Assembly: GCF_000003815.2 (NCBI RefSeq)
Contig: NC_049981.1
Location: forward strand, 17,059,781-17,123,780
Reading direction: 5' to 3'
Source: Branchiostoma floridae
Lineage: Eukaryota > Chordata > Leptocardii > Amphioxiformes > Branchiostomatidae
Length of the DNA stretch: 64,000 nucleotides
Numbering within the stretch: position 1 is the stretch's first letter; every line of letters starts with the position of its first letter. Shown here one piece after another: positions 34,875 to 47,479 of this stretch. Under the pieces are notes generated by a model. The model was not told the DNA's origin and did no database searches. It was given only the letters and a program-made list of their open reading frames with translations. The position numbers and the translations under genes were made by a program.

Positions 34875-36585
34875 ACAGTATTTCATGTAGCTGGGCTTAA
34901 AAGATTGTTCTCTTGTTGCAAACTGTTGTAAATGTAAATAGTAATATGAAAAGCTATAGGTTATATGTATAGCCCATAACCATTTCTGTGCCTTTATGTA
35001 TTGTCAAAGACATCACCCATCTTTGAATATAATATTGATGTCTGGAAATATATTTGAACACATATCAACTGCCTGAAAGCTCTAGGCACTGTCATTTATG
35101 CATTGTCATGTTTCATAGGTGACAACATTAAGCTGGTATCATTCTTCAAGATTCTCCTGGCTATGAAACCAACCTGCAGCATCACCTTTATGTTAGGTGA
35201 GCTTTAGAATATGGTTTGTGTAAAGAAATGAAAATACATTTATTTTGCCATTAGGCCAGGGTGGGGACTTGTGGCCAAGGAGGTTACTCAAGGACAAGGT
35301 CAAGGTAGAGAGGCTGGAGTCAATATCACATGACCATGGTGACCAATTACAACAAGGAGAATAATCAAAGGAAGAGCAAAGTTCAGACCATTGATACTTA
35401 TAACGAAAACTGACTGTAAACTTCTACAGTATATCCAAAAGATAAAACAGTTAGTTACCTAAAATCTAAAGATCCTGTATTGAAAAATTAGGCTTTACAG
35501 AATGTTGGGTTGTATAGCAAAATATAATATAATTACTCTCATAATTCTGTCGTGTACAGATACCACTACACAGAAGAAGGTGACTATAAAGGGACCTACT
35601 AGAAATCTGTACCATAAATTTTAGTTGATTCTGTTCTCACCTACTTCAAGGTCAAAGGTCTAACTTGTCACCTTGTGACAGGTAACAGGCAGATGTCAAT
35701 CAGTCCAATCCCAACAGTAGATTTGATTGTTGTCACTACCATGTGCAGATGGTATGTATCTCTGCCTGCCCATAGAGAACCCTTCTTTCCAGTCTCTGCT
35801 ATATTAAACTCATCCATCAACTACCTGACAGTAACACTTATTATCTTCCATGCCTCTGATCCCTTTCTAAATGTGGAAACCTTTGGTAATTCCATTGACA
35901 TGTTTGCAGAGAGATTTTCTCAAATGCTGAATGTTACCAAACGAGAGAATGATGACAAGAATTTGACACTGTGTCTCACTCCCAACAGCAGAGCGATCAA
36001 CTGATGCAATTTGAAGACGGCTCTGGATTTGATAAATCCCAAGGACTCGCCAAATGGATTTGAGCACTTCCACAAAGATTGAAGGGTTCTAGATTTGTGG
36101 GAAGAAGATTGACTTAAGTGGTTGATGCTTCTTGTCAACGAACCGGGATGACAAGCTAGTGTAAACCTTTCAGACAAGCTTTTATCTTTGATTTGTCAAA
36201 CTTCTGATGGCATTAAAAACTTTACAAGGTCATTTGTAGCAAACAATAAAACTTCTGTACAAGGCATACAGAAGTAATCTAGCTAGACACCCTTCCACTT
36301 ATTTGGTAAACACTTCATGATTTTGAAGGGTTCAACCTTTGATGTTTTGCCAACCTCCACCAACCCCATCCAAAACTTTTCTTTCTCTATAATGTTGAAC
36401 TCTCTTGGGTCAAAGTTATAATTGAAGTTTGTTGGGTGACATTTGGTAATGATTAACTGTAATACTCACTAGGGAACTACATCTGTTACTAGATACAGGG
36501 GGAGAAATGAGACAGTTCCAAAACTATGTTTCATGTGATGATGATGCCAAATAGTTAATTAAGTCTGTCAGAGTCAATTTACAGT
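34875..36585. other. non-coding host DNA, no gene seen
   Basis: AT-rich. The 109-codon ORF 35675-36004 and opposing ORFs (35867-36177) show no recognisable domain and no convincing splice context. Confidence 0.5.
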
Positions 36586-36589
36586 GACT

Positions 36590-36760
36590 ATTGCGTATCC
36601 GGTGCAAGAAACTAGCGGGTAGGTTGTTCTCTTTGCATTTGGGAGGTTGCAGGTTCAAGTCATGGCAAGGCATGTCAAAGACTTTGGACATGGTGCTTTC
36701 TCTGCTCTGAACTTTTAAGAAAGAGTATGCTTGTGTAGCCAAAATGCTGAAGAAATGGAG
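36590..36760 (+). mobile_element. tRNA-derived SINE, sister of the 8645 copy
   Basis: AGCGGGTAGGTTGTTCTC (A-box region), GCAGGTTCAAGTC (B box, nine of eleven or better), then AAAGACTTTGGACATGGTGC, TTTCTCTGCT and AGAGTATGC as in the 8645 copy. An 86-codon minus ORF here is a by-product. Confidence 0.7.
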
Positions 36761-36764
36761 GTAA

Positions 36765-37855
36765 ACACTGCTCCTGTACACCACAAGAATTCAAACTTTT
36801 TAATAGCTGTCATTTTCACAGTCTTTTGCTTGCCCAAGGAAATAGACATAACAATGATATCTTTTTCTTGCATTATGGAAATACAAATGCATTGTACTCA
36901 GCAGGAATCATTTTCTATAGATAAGTTCCCGGTTTTGTTTTTGGTTTTGTTTTTTACATTGACATTCGTTGTTGAATACATGCTCGATACGAAGCAAAAG
37001 GATCTTAAGTTTGTATTCACTAACTTCTAAGTAAAAAGATGGCATGACCGAGGATATCCCTTAGTGTTAACCTATTCCGGCAATGAGCCATCAAAATGCA
37101 CCAATCATGAAGTGCCAAACGTAGAAGTTACCACTTTCTAATTCCCACTAGATTTACTCCATGTGACCCTTCACCCAGTTTCATTAGATTTCCTTATGCC
37201 ACAAGCTGTGGCCACACATCTATCTAAAGTCAGAGAAAATCAATTGTCTTAGGATGGACTTGGCTTTAGTATTAGATTATCACTTCAAGTTCCTTTGCTT
37301 TGTCATTTCTCATTTATAGCTGTAGATAGATGTCATCAGAATTGATCAAGAGCTTCTGCTTGTGGTGCATGTACGTTTAGTCACTGACATTTACAGTGTA
37401 CATGCATGATGATCATAAAGAAAAATATAAATCATATCTATTGCAATACATTTCAGAAAACTTATCAGTCATTAACAGCAAATTACCATAAACAAGAATA
37501 CTTACCTGAGTTTGAAAACATACTTTCACCTATCATTTACATAATGAATAGTGTAGAAAAAAATCAACATATACCTACTGATGTAAGAAGCTACATTGTA
37601 CATAAACAGAAGGCATAGAGGGGGAGGGGGGCAAGTATAAAGGAAATATAAAATGAAGGTATAGTACACAAGTCTGTTGTGGCTTGCAGAGGCAGATATT
37701 TAAAAAGAAAAGATGTTCTAATGTTTCAAGGATTTTCATACTTGGCAGTTGAAAGTAAAAGGAAGGAAGATGCTAGCAAGGCTTTCTAAATTTTCCTTCA
37801 TTATGTGTCAAAAGAAAAAACAGTTGCATAGATAATAATATCTATTCCCGTTAAA
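36765..37855. other. non-coding host DNA, no gene seen
   Basis: AT-rich with a G-rich patch at 37620. ORFs 36731-37030 and 37406-37618 are short and domain-free. Confidence 0.5.
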
Positions 37856-37859
37856 GAAA

Positions 37860-38240
37860 TCACCCCCTGAACATATCATGTGCTTTAATGTGATTAAAAA
37901 TTAATCAGTGAGATATCATAACACATAAAAGTTCTAAAAATGAAGGCATAAAAAAACGAGCATTGTTGACAGCCAGACAGCTAATAGTGTCTGGAATTAC
38001 ACGTCTGGTGCTCTCATTTGACCACGATGACAATGAAGCGATGAAAAATTCCCAATTTAATCTCGTTATCTGTCCTTGTTGATTTGAGGTGACATAATTA
38101 ATCACTTAGAAGGCCGTGACTTGCCCAAGTTCAAAACTGATTGCCTAGAAATGGAAGCTATTGGTGCACAGATTGCTAATGATTCCCTAAATTAAACGTC
38201 CATTGGTCTAATTCGACCAAGGTGACAATGCTGTGAGGTC
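37860..38240. promoter_or_regulatory. TAAT-dense block with an internally duplicated 56-bp module
   Basis: About ten TAAT/ATTA homeodomain cores in 350 bp (for example TTAATGTGATTAAAAATTAA at 37885). Two ungapped 56-bp copies, 37980-38035 and 38175-38230, share GCTAAT, AATTA[C/A]ACGTC and T[T/C]GACCA[C/A]G[A/G]TGACAATG at identical spacing, about 40 of 56 matches. Conserved spacing with variable in-between bases fits protein-binding constraint, though an old duplication would also do it. Confidence 0.4.
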
Positions 38241-38244
38241 ATGG

Positions 38245-40685
38245 TAAAAAAGTATGTTATAACACTTCCTTCTGGAGTTTTAAATTACATTAGCATATCA
38301 TGGCCTCCTCTTTTCAGATACAACGTGACTCATGAATACCATTCAAACAAAGTTCTTTCTGCCTGACATTGTTGATGGGTAAACAGATTCTTCTGTATAC
38401 AGGAGTGATATGTGGTGCAGTTATTGTAGAGTTTGAATGAAGATTGTAGCTGTGTATGTCTATTTCTCATACTTCTAACATTCAAATCTAAAAGTTGTCA
38501 CTTACCTGAATGATGACATGGAGAAGAATAACAGCACATGGAAAAGAAAAGGAAAAGGCTGTTAACATAACATTATAGATGAGTGTATCTATTTTCCTAC
38601 AAGTTTGTTACATTGTTACAATATGAAAGTTGTTGTTGGCTGTCAACAGTTAACATTTACAATAACTACAAATTACAAACAATAGAATGGTAAGGGCCAA
38701 ACAAAGACATATAAACAAGGTGTATAAAACTACACAGCAGTTTGTGTTTTTTTCATATATCTTTTTTAATAGAATTTTTACTGAAAAATTCCTGCAAATA
38801 TCCCTATAATCCCTTTGTTTAGAATAAATGCTTCAATTTGTGTTGTATTCATGATTGTGTAGTTTGTATTTGTATGTTGTTAGTGTGTTTAATTTGTGTA
38901 TTGTGAAACCTGAATGAAAAAGTCCTGTCCTTGGTGCTGAAACACCTGCTGTATCTAGATTAAGCTTTCCCTCTACCAAACTTGAAAGTATCCTGTAACT
39001 TTGGACAATCTACTCAGTAAAACATGCTTCAAGGGGCTATTGACAAAATTATGACAAGAAAGGTTAAGAAATGTATGGTTGTTGTAGTTATATAATTCTT
39101 ACTTTCATGTCAATACCGAGCAGCCGTTACCCAAAACTCTGATTTTCCCAAATTAAGATATTCTATGGTAATATAAAAGAATCATATAATATCATTACAA
39201 ATTCAAACATTTTTCTGCACAATTCTCCATTAGAAATACACTTAACTAGATTCTAAAATCAAATTAACAGAAAAATCAAGGCATTTGACTGCTTTACTTA
39301 AGCAACATTTTGCCTAATGTATAAAAGCATGAATTGAAAGCTGACACACCACACTATGTGCTAAGAATAATACCAGTTGGAAAAACAACATTAAGATCTT
39401 GAATATCCCACCAAATTAAATGTCTAGGAAAGCAATTAGACAAGGGTGCAGTCAGGAAAGGTTACATTGGGGTCAGACCTTTTCCCTGGCTCTGCGATAG
39501 CAAAACATTGCTGATCTAGCAGACTGATGATTTTTTGTGTGTTAATTAAGAAACGTTTCAGTTTGGATATTGATATTTACAGCCTTAGAAACTTTTCCAA
39601 GAGTACCATGGCGTTAATGGCTGATAACAACCATCAATACTCCACATATCTCTCACTTTTAAAGAACTCACAAACACACAACCACACCACATAAATTACA
39701 CACTTTTACAATCATATTGGACCCTATGCTATATTACAGTATGAGGATAGTCTAATTGAAAAATGTATTGCCCTTTAAACATTTATGCCAATATTTACTT
39801 CTAATGGGTACAAACCTTGAATCTCACATTATTTTGCAGTTTCATTTGGATTCATGGCCTACCAATTACATTGTATTTTATATTAAATAGTCTGATAGAA
39901 AAAAATGAACTATTAACCTTAAAGCACCTCTCCCCAAAATGCCCTTCTTGGTATGTTCCTGCCATTGGTCAACACCAGAAAGAGCTATTGACAATCACAT
40001 TTGAATTTTTGGAACAAATTAAACCACTGGCCTCCGTATTTGGAAAGGTGACAGCTGGGAAAAGGTCATGGCTGGGTCGCCGCACCGGAGCTGCATGAGG
40101 CAATTTGTGAACAAGTGTGCAGACGCCGTTTTTGATTTAGACATGCAGTTGCATAATTTGTAATGCTGTCAACAAGCAAGTGCATGAACAAACAAATGAG
40201 CTGTAGAATAATACACAAAATGAATCAAAGAACTGGATAAGGCTTCTGAGTCAGGCATGAACATGTAAAACACATTTTTCAGTGTATCTCAGAAAAGTTC
40301 TTCAAATAGAAAATGAATAGCATAGAATATTATTGATGTAGGGGAGTCAAGGCTGTTGCTTAACATATATAAGTATGTACATTGTGTATACAGCAGTATC
40401 ATTATATCATAATAGAAAAGTATGTTGTATGCCCTTACAAAAAGATATCCCAGATATCACTGTATCTCTGAATGACGTACAAACATATTCAAAGATTCAA
40501 GTCCATGTTTCTTAAGCACTTTTATGCTTGTATACTAAACTAGAACTGACTAAAAGATAAAAGACAGAAAGAGCTCTACATAGAGCCTCTTAGTAAATCA
40601 TCCAACTGCAACGTGGCACAAGTTATGATTACTTTCAATGACAACCATTCACTCCAAATCCTACTAATAAACTAAACTCTTACGA
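38245..40685. other. non-coding host DNA, no gene seen
   Basis: AT-rich. It holds one dispersed motif at 38927. The 93-codon ORF 39817-40098 has no recognisable domain. Confidence 0.5.
38927..38953 (+). repeat. dispersed GGTGCTGAA motif copy
   Basis: TGTCCTTGGTGCTGAAACAC followed by CTGCTGT. Confidence 0.45.
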
Positions 40686-40689
40686 TGTC

Positions 40690-40870
40690 ATTACCCAAAC
40701 CTGGAGTGACATGCGTGTTTCCATATGAAAGCAAGATAAAGTGTCAAGCGGACAATCAAAAGGCGACTGCTTCCTCCCTGCGCCCTTCCAAACTTGTTGC
40801 CGTATAACGTTGGGTGAAATACCTCCGGAATGTTAACGATAAAACATGCGTCTTTATGCTGTCAGGTAAA
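40690..40870. promoter_or_regulatory. CpG-containing unique block, candidate regulatory element
   Basis: Higher CpG than the flanks (GTATAACGTTGGG, TTAACGATAAAACATGCG). Small and unique-looking. Inferred only. Confidence 0.2.
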
Positions 40871-40879
40871 TGAATGGGA

Positions 40880-43435
40880 TGTCTATGTATCTATCTGGGC
40901 CAGCTTGTTGTTACAGGACAGATACAGATGGTGCTCATTTCAGCCAGAGAAAAGGAAACCTTGAGTCCTGTACATGGAAGGAAACATCCACAAAGCTGTC
41001 TTTGTTTCATCTATTTTTCTACAGCATGCAAAAACAAAGGAATCAGATGTATGATGGATGCTGTTGGCATTTGTAATCCAGGCAGTTTGTCGATATGGAG
41101 GGAAAAGGCTGTTTTCAACGACTTAATTACAAGCATGTCAGATTGCTGATGAAGGGGAAAGGGAGAGGAAACACTGATGGAGACAATAAATGTATTTCCC
41201 ATTGTGAGATGTGACAGTTAAAGTCCTTCACATACCAGATGGTGCACAGGACAGTGCCTATCTTTCTTTTCATAGCCCATGTGCCACACAACTTACAGCA
41301 GGGTGTTAGTCCACTGGTAACTGTGGCTCATTGATTAAAATTGAAATAAAACAATGAAATCCATGTGTGCTTAGTTCAGCTCTGGTTCAACCCTTTGTCC
41401 AGTCCAGTTCAAATTTGCTTCTATTTTCAACATCCAGCCTTTTTGCCAGCTATTCACATCAAAACCTGTCCATTTATACCTAGCCTTGAAATGCCAATGC
41501 TGAATGCTGTGACGAATGGCATGCTACTATCACTCCCAACCATATGGAATGCCCCCTTAGCTTCCACTCACTCTGCCACAATTTCCTTCCTAATTACCCC
41601 TCCCAAATAACACAACCCATTCGCATTTCTTATTGTAGATGACTCTTCAAATACCACACCAAATCACCTGTAGAAACTCAACTGACTGTAATATGGGACA
41701 ATTTATCATAAGAATTGTTATGTTGTCTAAAGCATCAGGTCCTATAAAATAGGCACACCAGCACAAGCAACGATTAGAAAACTCAAAAATAGTGTCCAAG
41801 CTACACCTAAAATATACACCACAAAAGTTGTAGCCATGTATACCATGGTCTAAAGTTGTGACCAATCAGAGATCTCCTTAGAGCCAAGCAAAACTCTCTT
41901 ATTTACACCGATAGTTTTCCTTTGGCTTTCATTCCATGAACTAAACTCTTTAACCAAATCATAGATCCTACAATGAATGACATGTGTCTGAAATCCATTG
42001 ACTTTAATCAAGGTATTCCATGTCTACAGGTGATTCATCCATTTCATCTCAACATAACTGGGTTGCCCCTTCAACTTATGAATCTTGATTTTCAAGAGTG
42101 ACCAGAATGTACAAAACAAGACATCTTACATTCAGTCTGGTACACATAAAAGTGGATGACATTCAGTGAATCAACTAAAATATTATATTTCAAGTCTCTA
42201 AGAATACCTTTCAAATGCTACAAGTGGTCTATACATGTACATGTACATGTTCTCCATATAATGACAGCAAGAGGGAAGATAGAGAGCTCTCTCATAGCAT
42301 ATACAAACTCGGTGGCTTTACTTACAGCCTTCAGTTACAAGACAGAATGATGTCTTCAAAGTTTTGCTAACAACTTGTAAAGCACTTCCAGTTAAGATGG
42401 TTTCAGACATAACTCCAGGGGGTACTTAAGGTGATATAGGTGTGGGATCAGGAAAGTGAGATGTAGTGGACTAGCTGCAAGCAAATGGTTTCTTCCCAAA
42501 CATCGCTAGGACTCCTTATGGATGAACTTACCATTAGAATGGACCATGCTACATCAAGCATAGATCCGAAAAGAACCTCCATAACTGTTATCACTGCAAA
42601 ACATCTTAAAATAGCCAGTGCTTCTCCAGGCATTTAACTCCCTCCATGGCCAACCTTTCAAACTCTTAAGTGTCTCTGAGTATATGGTTATCTTCTTAGA
42701 CGTCAATTCCAAATTGAGTATATCTAACAAATTTTCAACAAAAGCCTTTCCAAGAAACACTCTGAGATACCAAGATGAAATAAAAGACCTTTAAACCATT
42801 TAGTAGAAATGTCAAGTTAGCCAAAGGTTACAGCTAATGATTTCACAGTGGATTACAATTGCTGAAAGTTGAAACCCCCCCAATGCTTTCAAGCCTATAA
42901 TAACAAAGTGATAACCTGTTTGAATGTATACTGTAATCCATGGCACAAAATTTTTCTTATCACTCCCAGCCAACCGACTGCCTTTAAGGGAGGATTTTGT
43001 CAACAAATGTTCTGAATTACAGTCAGATGAGACACTGTATACTAGACTTGCTTATAAGTTAACTACACTGTCTGTGTCAGTGAGGGGATCATAATCATAC
43101 TTTTACTATCGAAAATCACAGCCTCCAAAAACAACATTACTGTTATCTTTCTTTTAGTCTCCAGTCTACTTTGCTTTAGCCAATCTGTTTCTAAAACCAT
43201 ATTTACTATCATTAGCCTTTTCTTATGACTTTTTTTCTTATTGTATGCTGACAAAAACAGGAACAACATGTACTTAAAAACTGGTGGTTGAAAGAAAGAG
43301 GGAGGGGCAAGTTAATAGAGATTCTATGAAAGTTTGAGAGGACTAAAGACACTGGCCTACCTTGACCTATGGTGATTTGCATAACAATTAGAACAATTGA
43401 TCATGTTGCATGAGCAAACAGTCTAAACTACAGAG
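40880..43435. other. non-coding host DNA, no gene seen
   Basis: A (TACATG)n-type run (ACATGTACATGTACATGT) lies at 42233-42250. No other structure noted. ORFs are short and domain-free. Confidence 0.5.
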
Positions 43436-43439
43436 CTTC

Positions 43440-43780
43440 GTCATTCACTCTTTCCCTGCAGGCAAAGAATAAAAGTTGCGGTCTCCTTCCCATTATTCCT
43501 ACCTCCCTAAGTGCTCAATCAGCTGCCTTACGTTTCATCTTCCATGCAGCAGACCCTCTCGCTACGTTATCACCACAGAACATACTTTCCAATCGACGGG
43601 GAGGGATTTCAGCGGTTCCATTTCGGTCGACAATTTTCCCTTTCCCCCAGGCAAAAGCAAGATCTCCGGAGCAATTTTAGTCAGACTCTGTTGCAAGTTC
43701 AAACTACTTTGTAAAGTTTGAGAGAACATTTGTTACAGCCTGACGGTAGAAAGTCAGGGTCAGGCAAGGTTTGTTCAACT
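43440..43780. promoter_or_regulatory. CpG-containing unique block, candidate regulatory element
   Basis: Contains ATCGACGGGGAGGG, TTTCGGTCGACAATTTTC and GATCTCCGGAGC in otherwise AT-rich DNA. Two overlapping plus-strand ORFs (43476-43721 and 43511-43714) show no domain. Confidence 0.2.
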
Positions 43781-44319
43781 CTTGATGACCTCACTTCTGT
43801 AGCCCTAGAAAAATAACTAAGAATCTATGAAATGTGCATTCATCAAAACTGATCTGTGAATTTCCCCCTGCTGCATAACAAGTACAAATTTGGTGCCAAA
43901 CCTCGACAGGCTGAATTTTTGTCTTTCTTTTTCATCACTGTATATAATAATTACAGATTTTTGTCCAGAAGCCAGTGTCCGAATCATCCATCTTGTGATT
44001 CAGAGGATACTGGTCCCTGAGTAACCTTCTCCCAGGTGTCTAACCTCAGGTAACCAATGTAAATTTGATGCCCAAATACTAGCTGATTAAAGGTTGATTA
44101 CAAGCACTACATTATAGATATATCAACACTTCCCACTGATATGTATATTTATACCTCTATTCCTAAGTCTAAATTAAGGCACTGTTGAAAACTTGTCACC
44201 AAATGAGCCAAGTCACGTATGACATAAAATCCACATTGTAAATTATGCACATTGCATGACGGTTTGATCTTCACTAGAAATACATGCAGTGTTATACCTG
44301 TCACATTGCTAAATGTAGA

Positions 44320-44530
44320 TGTACGGCCGACAGTATATACTGCACCACCCCTGTCACTGGTGTTTGACCTGACGTGAGACCCCTCCCTACGATTTACTGC
44401 TGCCTATACATCGCCCCAACCACAGACACACAGACTAGCGTGCGTAAACCATTCTCTAGCACCCAACTGTCGGGTGCAAGTCCCTAGTGGGGCGGACTGA
44501 CCTTCAACAAAAATGAGCAACTTGACCTCT
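44320..44530. promoter_or_regulatory. GC-rich unique block, candidate regulatory element
   Basis: Contains ACGGCCGACAG, GACCTGACGTGAGACC (CRE-like TGACGT), TAGCGTGCGTAAACC (forkhead-like GTAAAC) and an inverted pair CCCAACTGTCGGGTG. Inferred only. Confidence 0.2.
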
Positions 44531-45029
44531 CGTAAGTGTCAGTATCAGCAGTGGACTTTCATTAGCATTCACATCTATTATGGAATGATCAAATGTAGGC
44601 CGGTAAATGCCAAAGGGCAATCAAGGCTACCAGAACACCTAGAATGATACTGCTTTCCCATCAGACTTTAACCCGACCCTGATTGTATAAAAGTTAGAGC
44701 TCTATTGTCGTAAAGGGTTTATATCCATTCCATTCATTGTTTTGCCTGTATACTAATCATCATTTTATCTTGACTTTGCTTGACTATACTTGCAAAACAA
44801 TACAGCTAGATACAGGTATTCTACATGATAACACTACTACTATCTGTGATCTGTACTCATAATTGTGTCAATACAAAATAGAAATAAAACCATCTATAAA
44901 GCTTGTTAATGTGCACTTGACATCTCGTATTACAAAAACAGTGCTGTTTGTCTCGTAAAAAGATGGGATGTTTGGCGTAATAACTTAGAAAGCATCCAAC
45001 GGGACTAACCAAAAGGCAGCCGAATTGGT

Positions 45030-45400
45030 GACGAAAATTTGTCATGATTTCTAATTGCCAAGACGAGATAAGGGAACAAACTGCAGAGTCATTTACTTGA
45101 GATATTGCAGATTACCCATGGATATGAAGGCATTAATAATAAATTACCTCCCGTGTATGCAATTGGCACTCCTTGATGAAAGAAACGGGAGAGAGTGATA
45201 ATTCACATCTGTTACACGATAAGGAATATGTGCTATTTATAACAAATTTTGTCTCCTCGGAAAATGCGGCTCACAGATGAGAAATTGAGATGGAAGAGCT
45301 TCTGCTGTGCTTTCAACTTTGAAAAGAGATGACATTTCCCACAAATTCTCCCGGGAAGAAAACTCTCATTCCCACCCGCCCCCTAGTACGCATGCATCAT
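45030..45400. promoter_or_regulatory. homeodomain/MEF2-rich unique block, candidate enhancer
   Basis: GGCATTAATAATAAATTACC (homeodomain cores), CTATTTATAAC (matches the MEF2 consensus CTA(A/T)4TA), GAGATAAGG (GATA) and a small inverted pair ACGAAAATTTGTCA. Non-repetitive. It is one of the better enhancer-like blocks, but conservation is untested. Confidence 0.3.
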
Positions 45401-45404
45401 AACT

Positions 45405-47170
45405 GACAGCCTGTCACGAGCTCCCATATGGACGACGCTTGCCCAACTATATGGCGTAGAAATCACCTGGCCCACAACACATCGCCACACAGTATATCAA
45501 CAATCGTTGAGACAAGTGGCGCGCTGAACTTCTCCTACATGTGCAAGCGTATAAACTTTCTATCAGGGCCAATACAACTGACATTTTGCGTGCACATTGT
45601 CAATCTTTCTTCCAAGGGCAATTCGTAATGACTTATGTCAAACAAATTTGGAAGCCATGGACTGTCAGTATGATAAGTTATGAAAAGGGCACGTAGAATC
45701 CTTCACCTTAAACATGTTAGATATCCAGTCCATGACTGACTCCCATCATAGAGAAACACATTCTGTAGGCACAGCAAAAAAGTTCTTTGTGTACTAATTT
45801 TGTCCCATTCTGACATGATTTTCTGATTGTTTTGCCGTTACACTATAAACAATTAATCAAGCTTTTTTTTCCAGTTGATCATTTTGTTTAGTAATATGTA
45901 ATGTTCTACCTGGATGTCTAACCTACAAAGTATATAGATGTAGTTTTAACACAGATTGAATTCCTGTCAATTAATGAGACACTTTGGGAGGGGGGTATTG
46001 TTAGGCCATAACATGTATAAGATTATATACGGGGTAATATCAGAAGCAGTGATTAGTTCTAGCATTTTACGACTGCCCAGAGAATAACAGAAGCAAGCAG
46101 CTAATCATCGCTAAGCTCGACAAATCATAAACTGAGACAAAGACCTTTAGAAGAGACACATCTGACATTTCAACCAAACCACAAGAGGCAGGCAGTCATC
46201 GCACCTATCCAGCACAGTGGCAACCATGCATCTTCTGCACAACCGCCAATATGCCAGTTCATAGTATCCTAGCTATCTGTGGTAGGAGATGATTTTAAAC
46301 ATCTTGGTTGAATTGCCTTTGTTTAAAACAATTCTCATTAAAAATTAGTGGAATATTAAATGTCACCTTGGATACGTCAATTCAAGAAAAGATGAATGAC
46401 ATGCGTTCAACTTGTTTTTTCACAAATTTTCCCATTCTCCAGTCAGCCTAACATTAGGATCACTTTGGAATTGGTATTAGAAGCTTACTCATACAACAGT
46501 CACTTTTGATAATTAAGACTCTTTTTTGTGGTTAAATTTTCTTTCAATAATGGGAAAAATGTTCAAACACGGAACTTTGTTTGGATGCCCATGTTCTTGA
46601 TGTAGTAAATATAGCAAGAAGCGCAAAATCAATCTATGCAAATTGGGAACTATTCTTTACTTGTAATTCTCGGCAAGGTTTGGCCCTTAGTGTCATGACA
46701 CACTTTTATGTCCAGCATCTGATCTATCATATTTTTGACGTATCTAGAAATCCCGTCATCAGTGTTGGGGGTTGGAGCCTACACCGAAGGGGCTCCCAAC
46801 AGGTATCATATGTTAGGTAACAAATGTCGCTAGGAGACCCATTAGGATGACCTAAAGAAAGTCTCACGGGATGGTATGACTCTGATCTTCCTAACACACT
46901 CCATTTAAGATATCATCTCTTCTTAGATAAAGGAGAAGAAATGCAATAATGCAATAGACACAATGAGCTAATTCTTGAAAGAAAAGCACTGAATGTTGAA
47001 AATTGTCCTTGTCATCCAATTATTTTACATTAGCAAAAACAATTAGCATAAATTGAGACAGGATGTTTGTAAACACTTGAAGTATGAAATAATGTGCCTG
47101 TGAACATCGTTAACATGCAGATTTGGCTCCCAAATCTACTTGGTTACCGACGATATTTTTCAGTTTTGTC
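45405..47170. other. non-coding host DNA, no gene seen
   Basis: AT-rich with a short hairpin at 46771-46800 (listed separately). The CpG-containing stretch at about 45405-45560 continues the block above. Confidence 0.45.
46771..46800 (+). repeat. short hairpin
   Basis: GTTGGAGCC pairs with GGCTCCCAAC across an 11-base loop with one bulge. Function unknown. Confidence 0.5.
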
Positions 47171-47179
47171 TCCCAAATC

Positions 47180-47470
47180 TTGCACCAAGCTCCTTTAAGA
47201 ACGTGAATCAAGAATGTTTGTCAAACATGTCTTTGTGTGACTTTTATCTGCCTGGAGCTTAACAGAAGAGTCATCTGTAAGAGCGGAGCCTGTCGTGTCA
47301 TCCGACGCTGTGCTTCCATGCAAGAACACGCCAACAAACCATTTATAATGGTGTTACCAATAAAAGTGACCAGCTGTCTTCCATCACCAGGCGACAGTTC
47401 ATCTCCCGGGATTCACGGGCAAATGGCTTTCATCTAAAGTCAGCGTCAAACAGATGAAGAGGAATGACAA
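47180..47470. promoter_or_regulatory. CpG-containing unique block, candidate regulatory element
   Basis: Contains ACCAATAAAAGTGACC (Hox-like), CCAGGCGACAG and TGTCATCCGACGCTGTGC. Non-repetitive. Inferred only. Confidence 0.25.
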
Positions 47471-47479
47471 GACGCAGTT

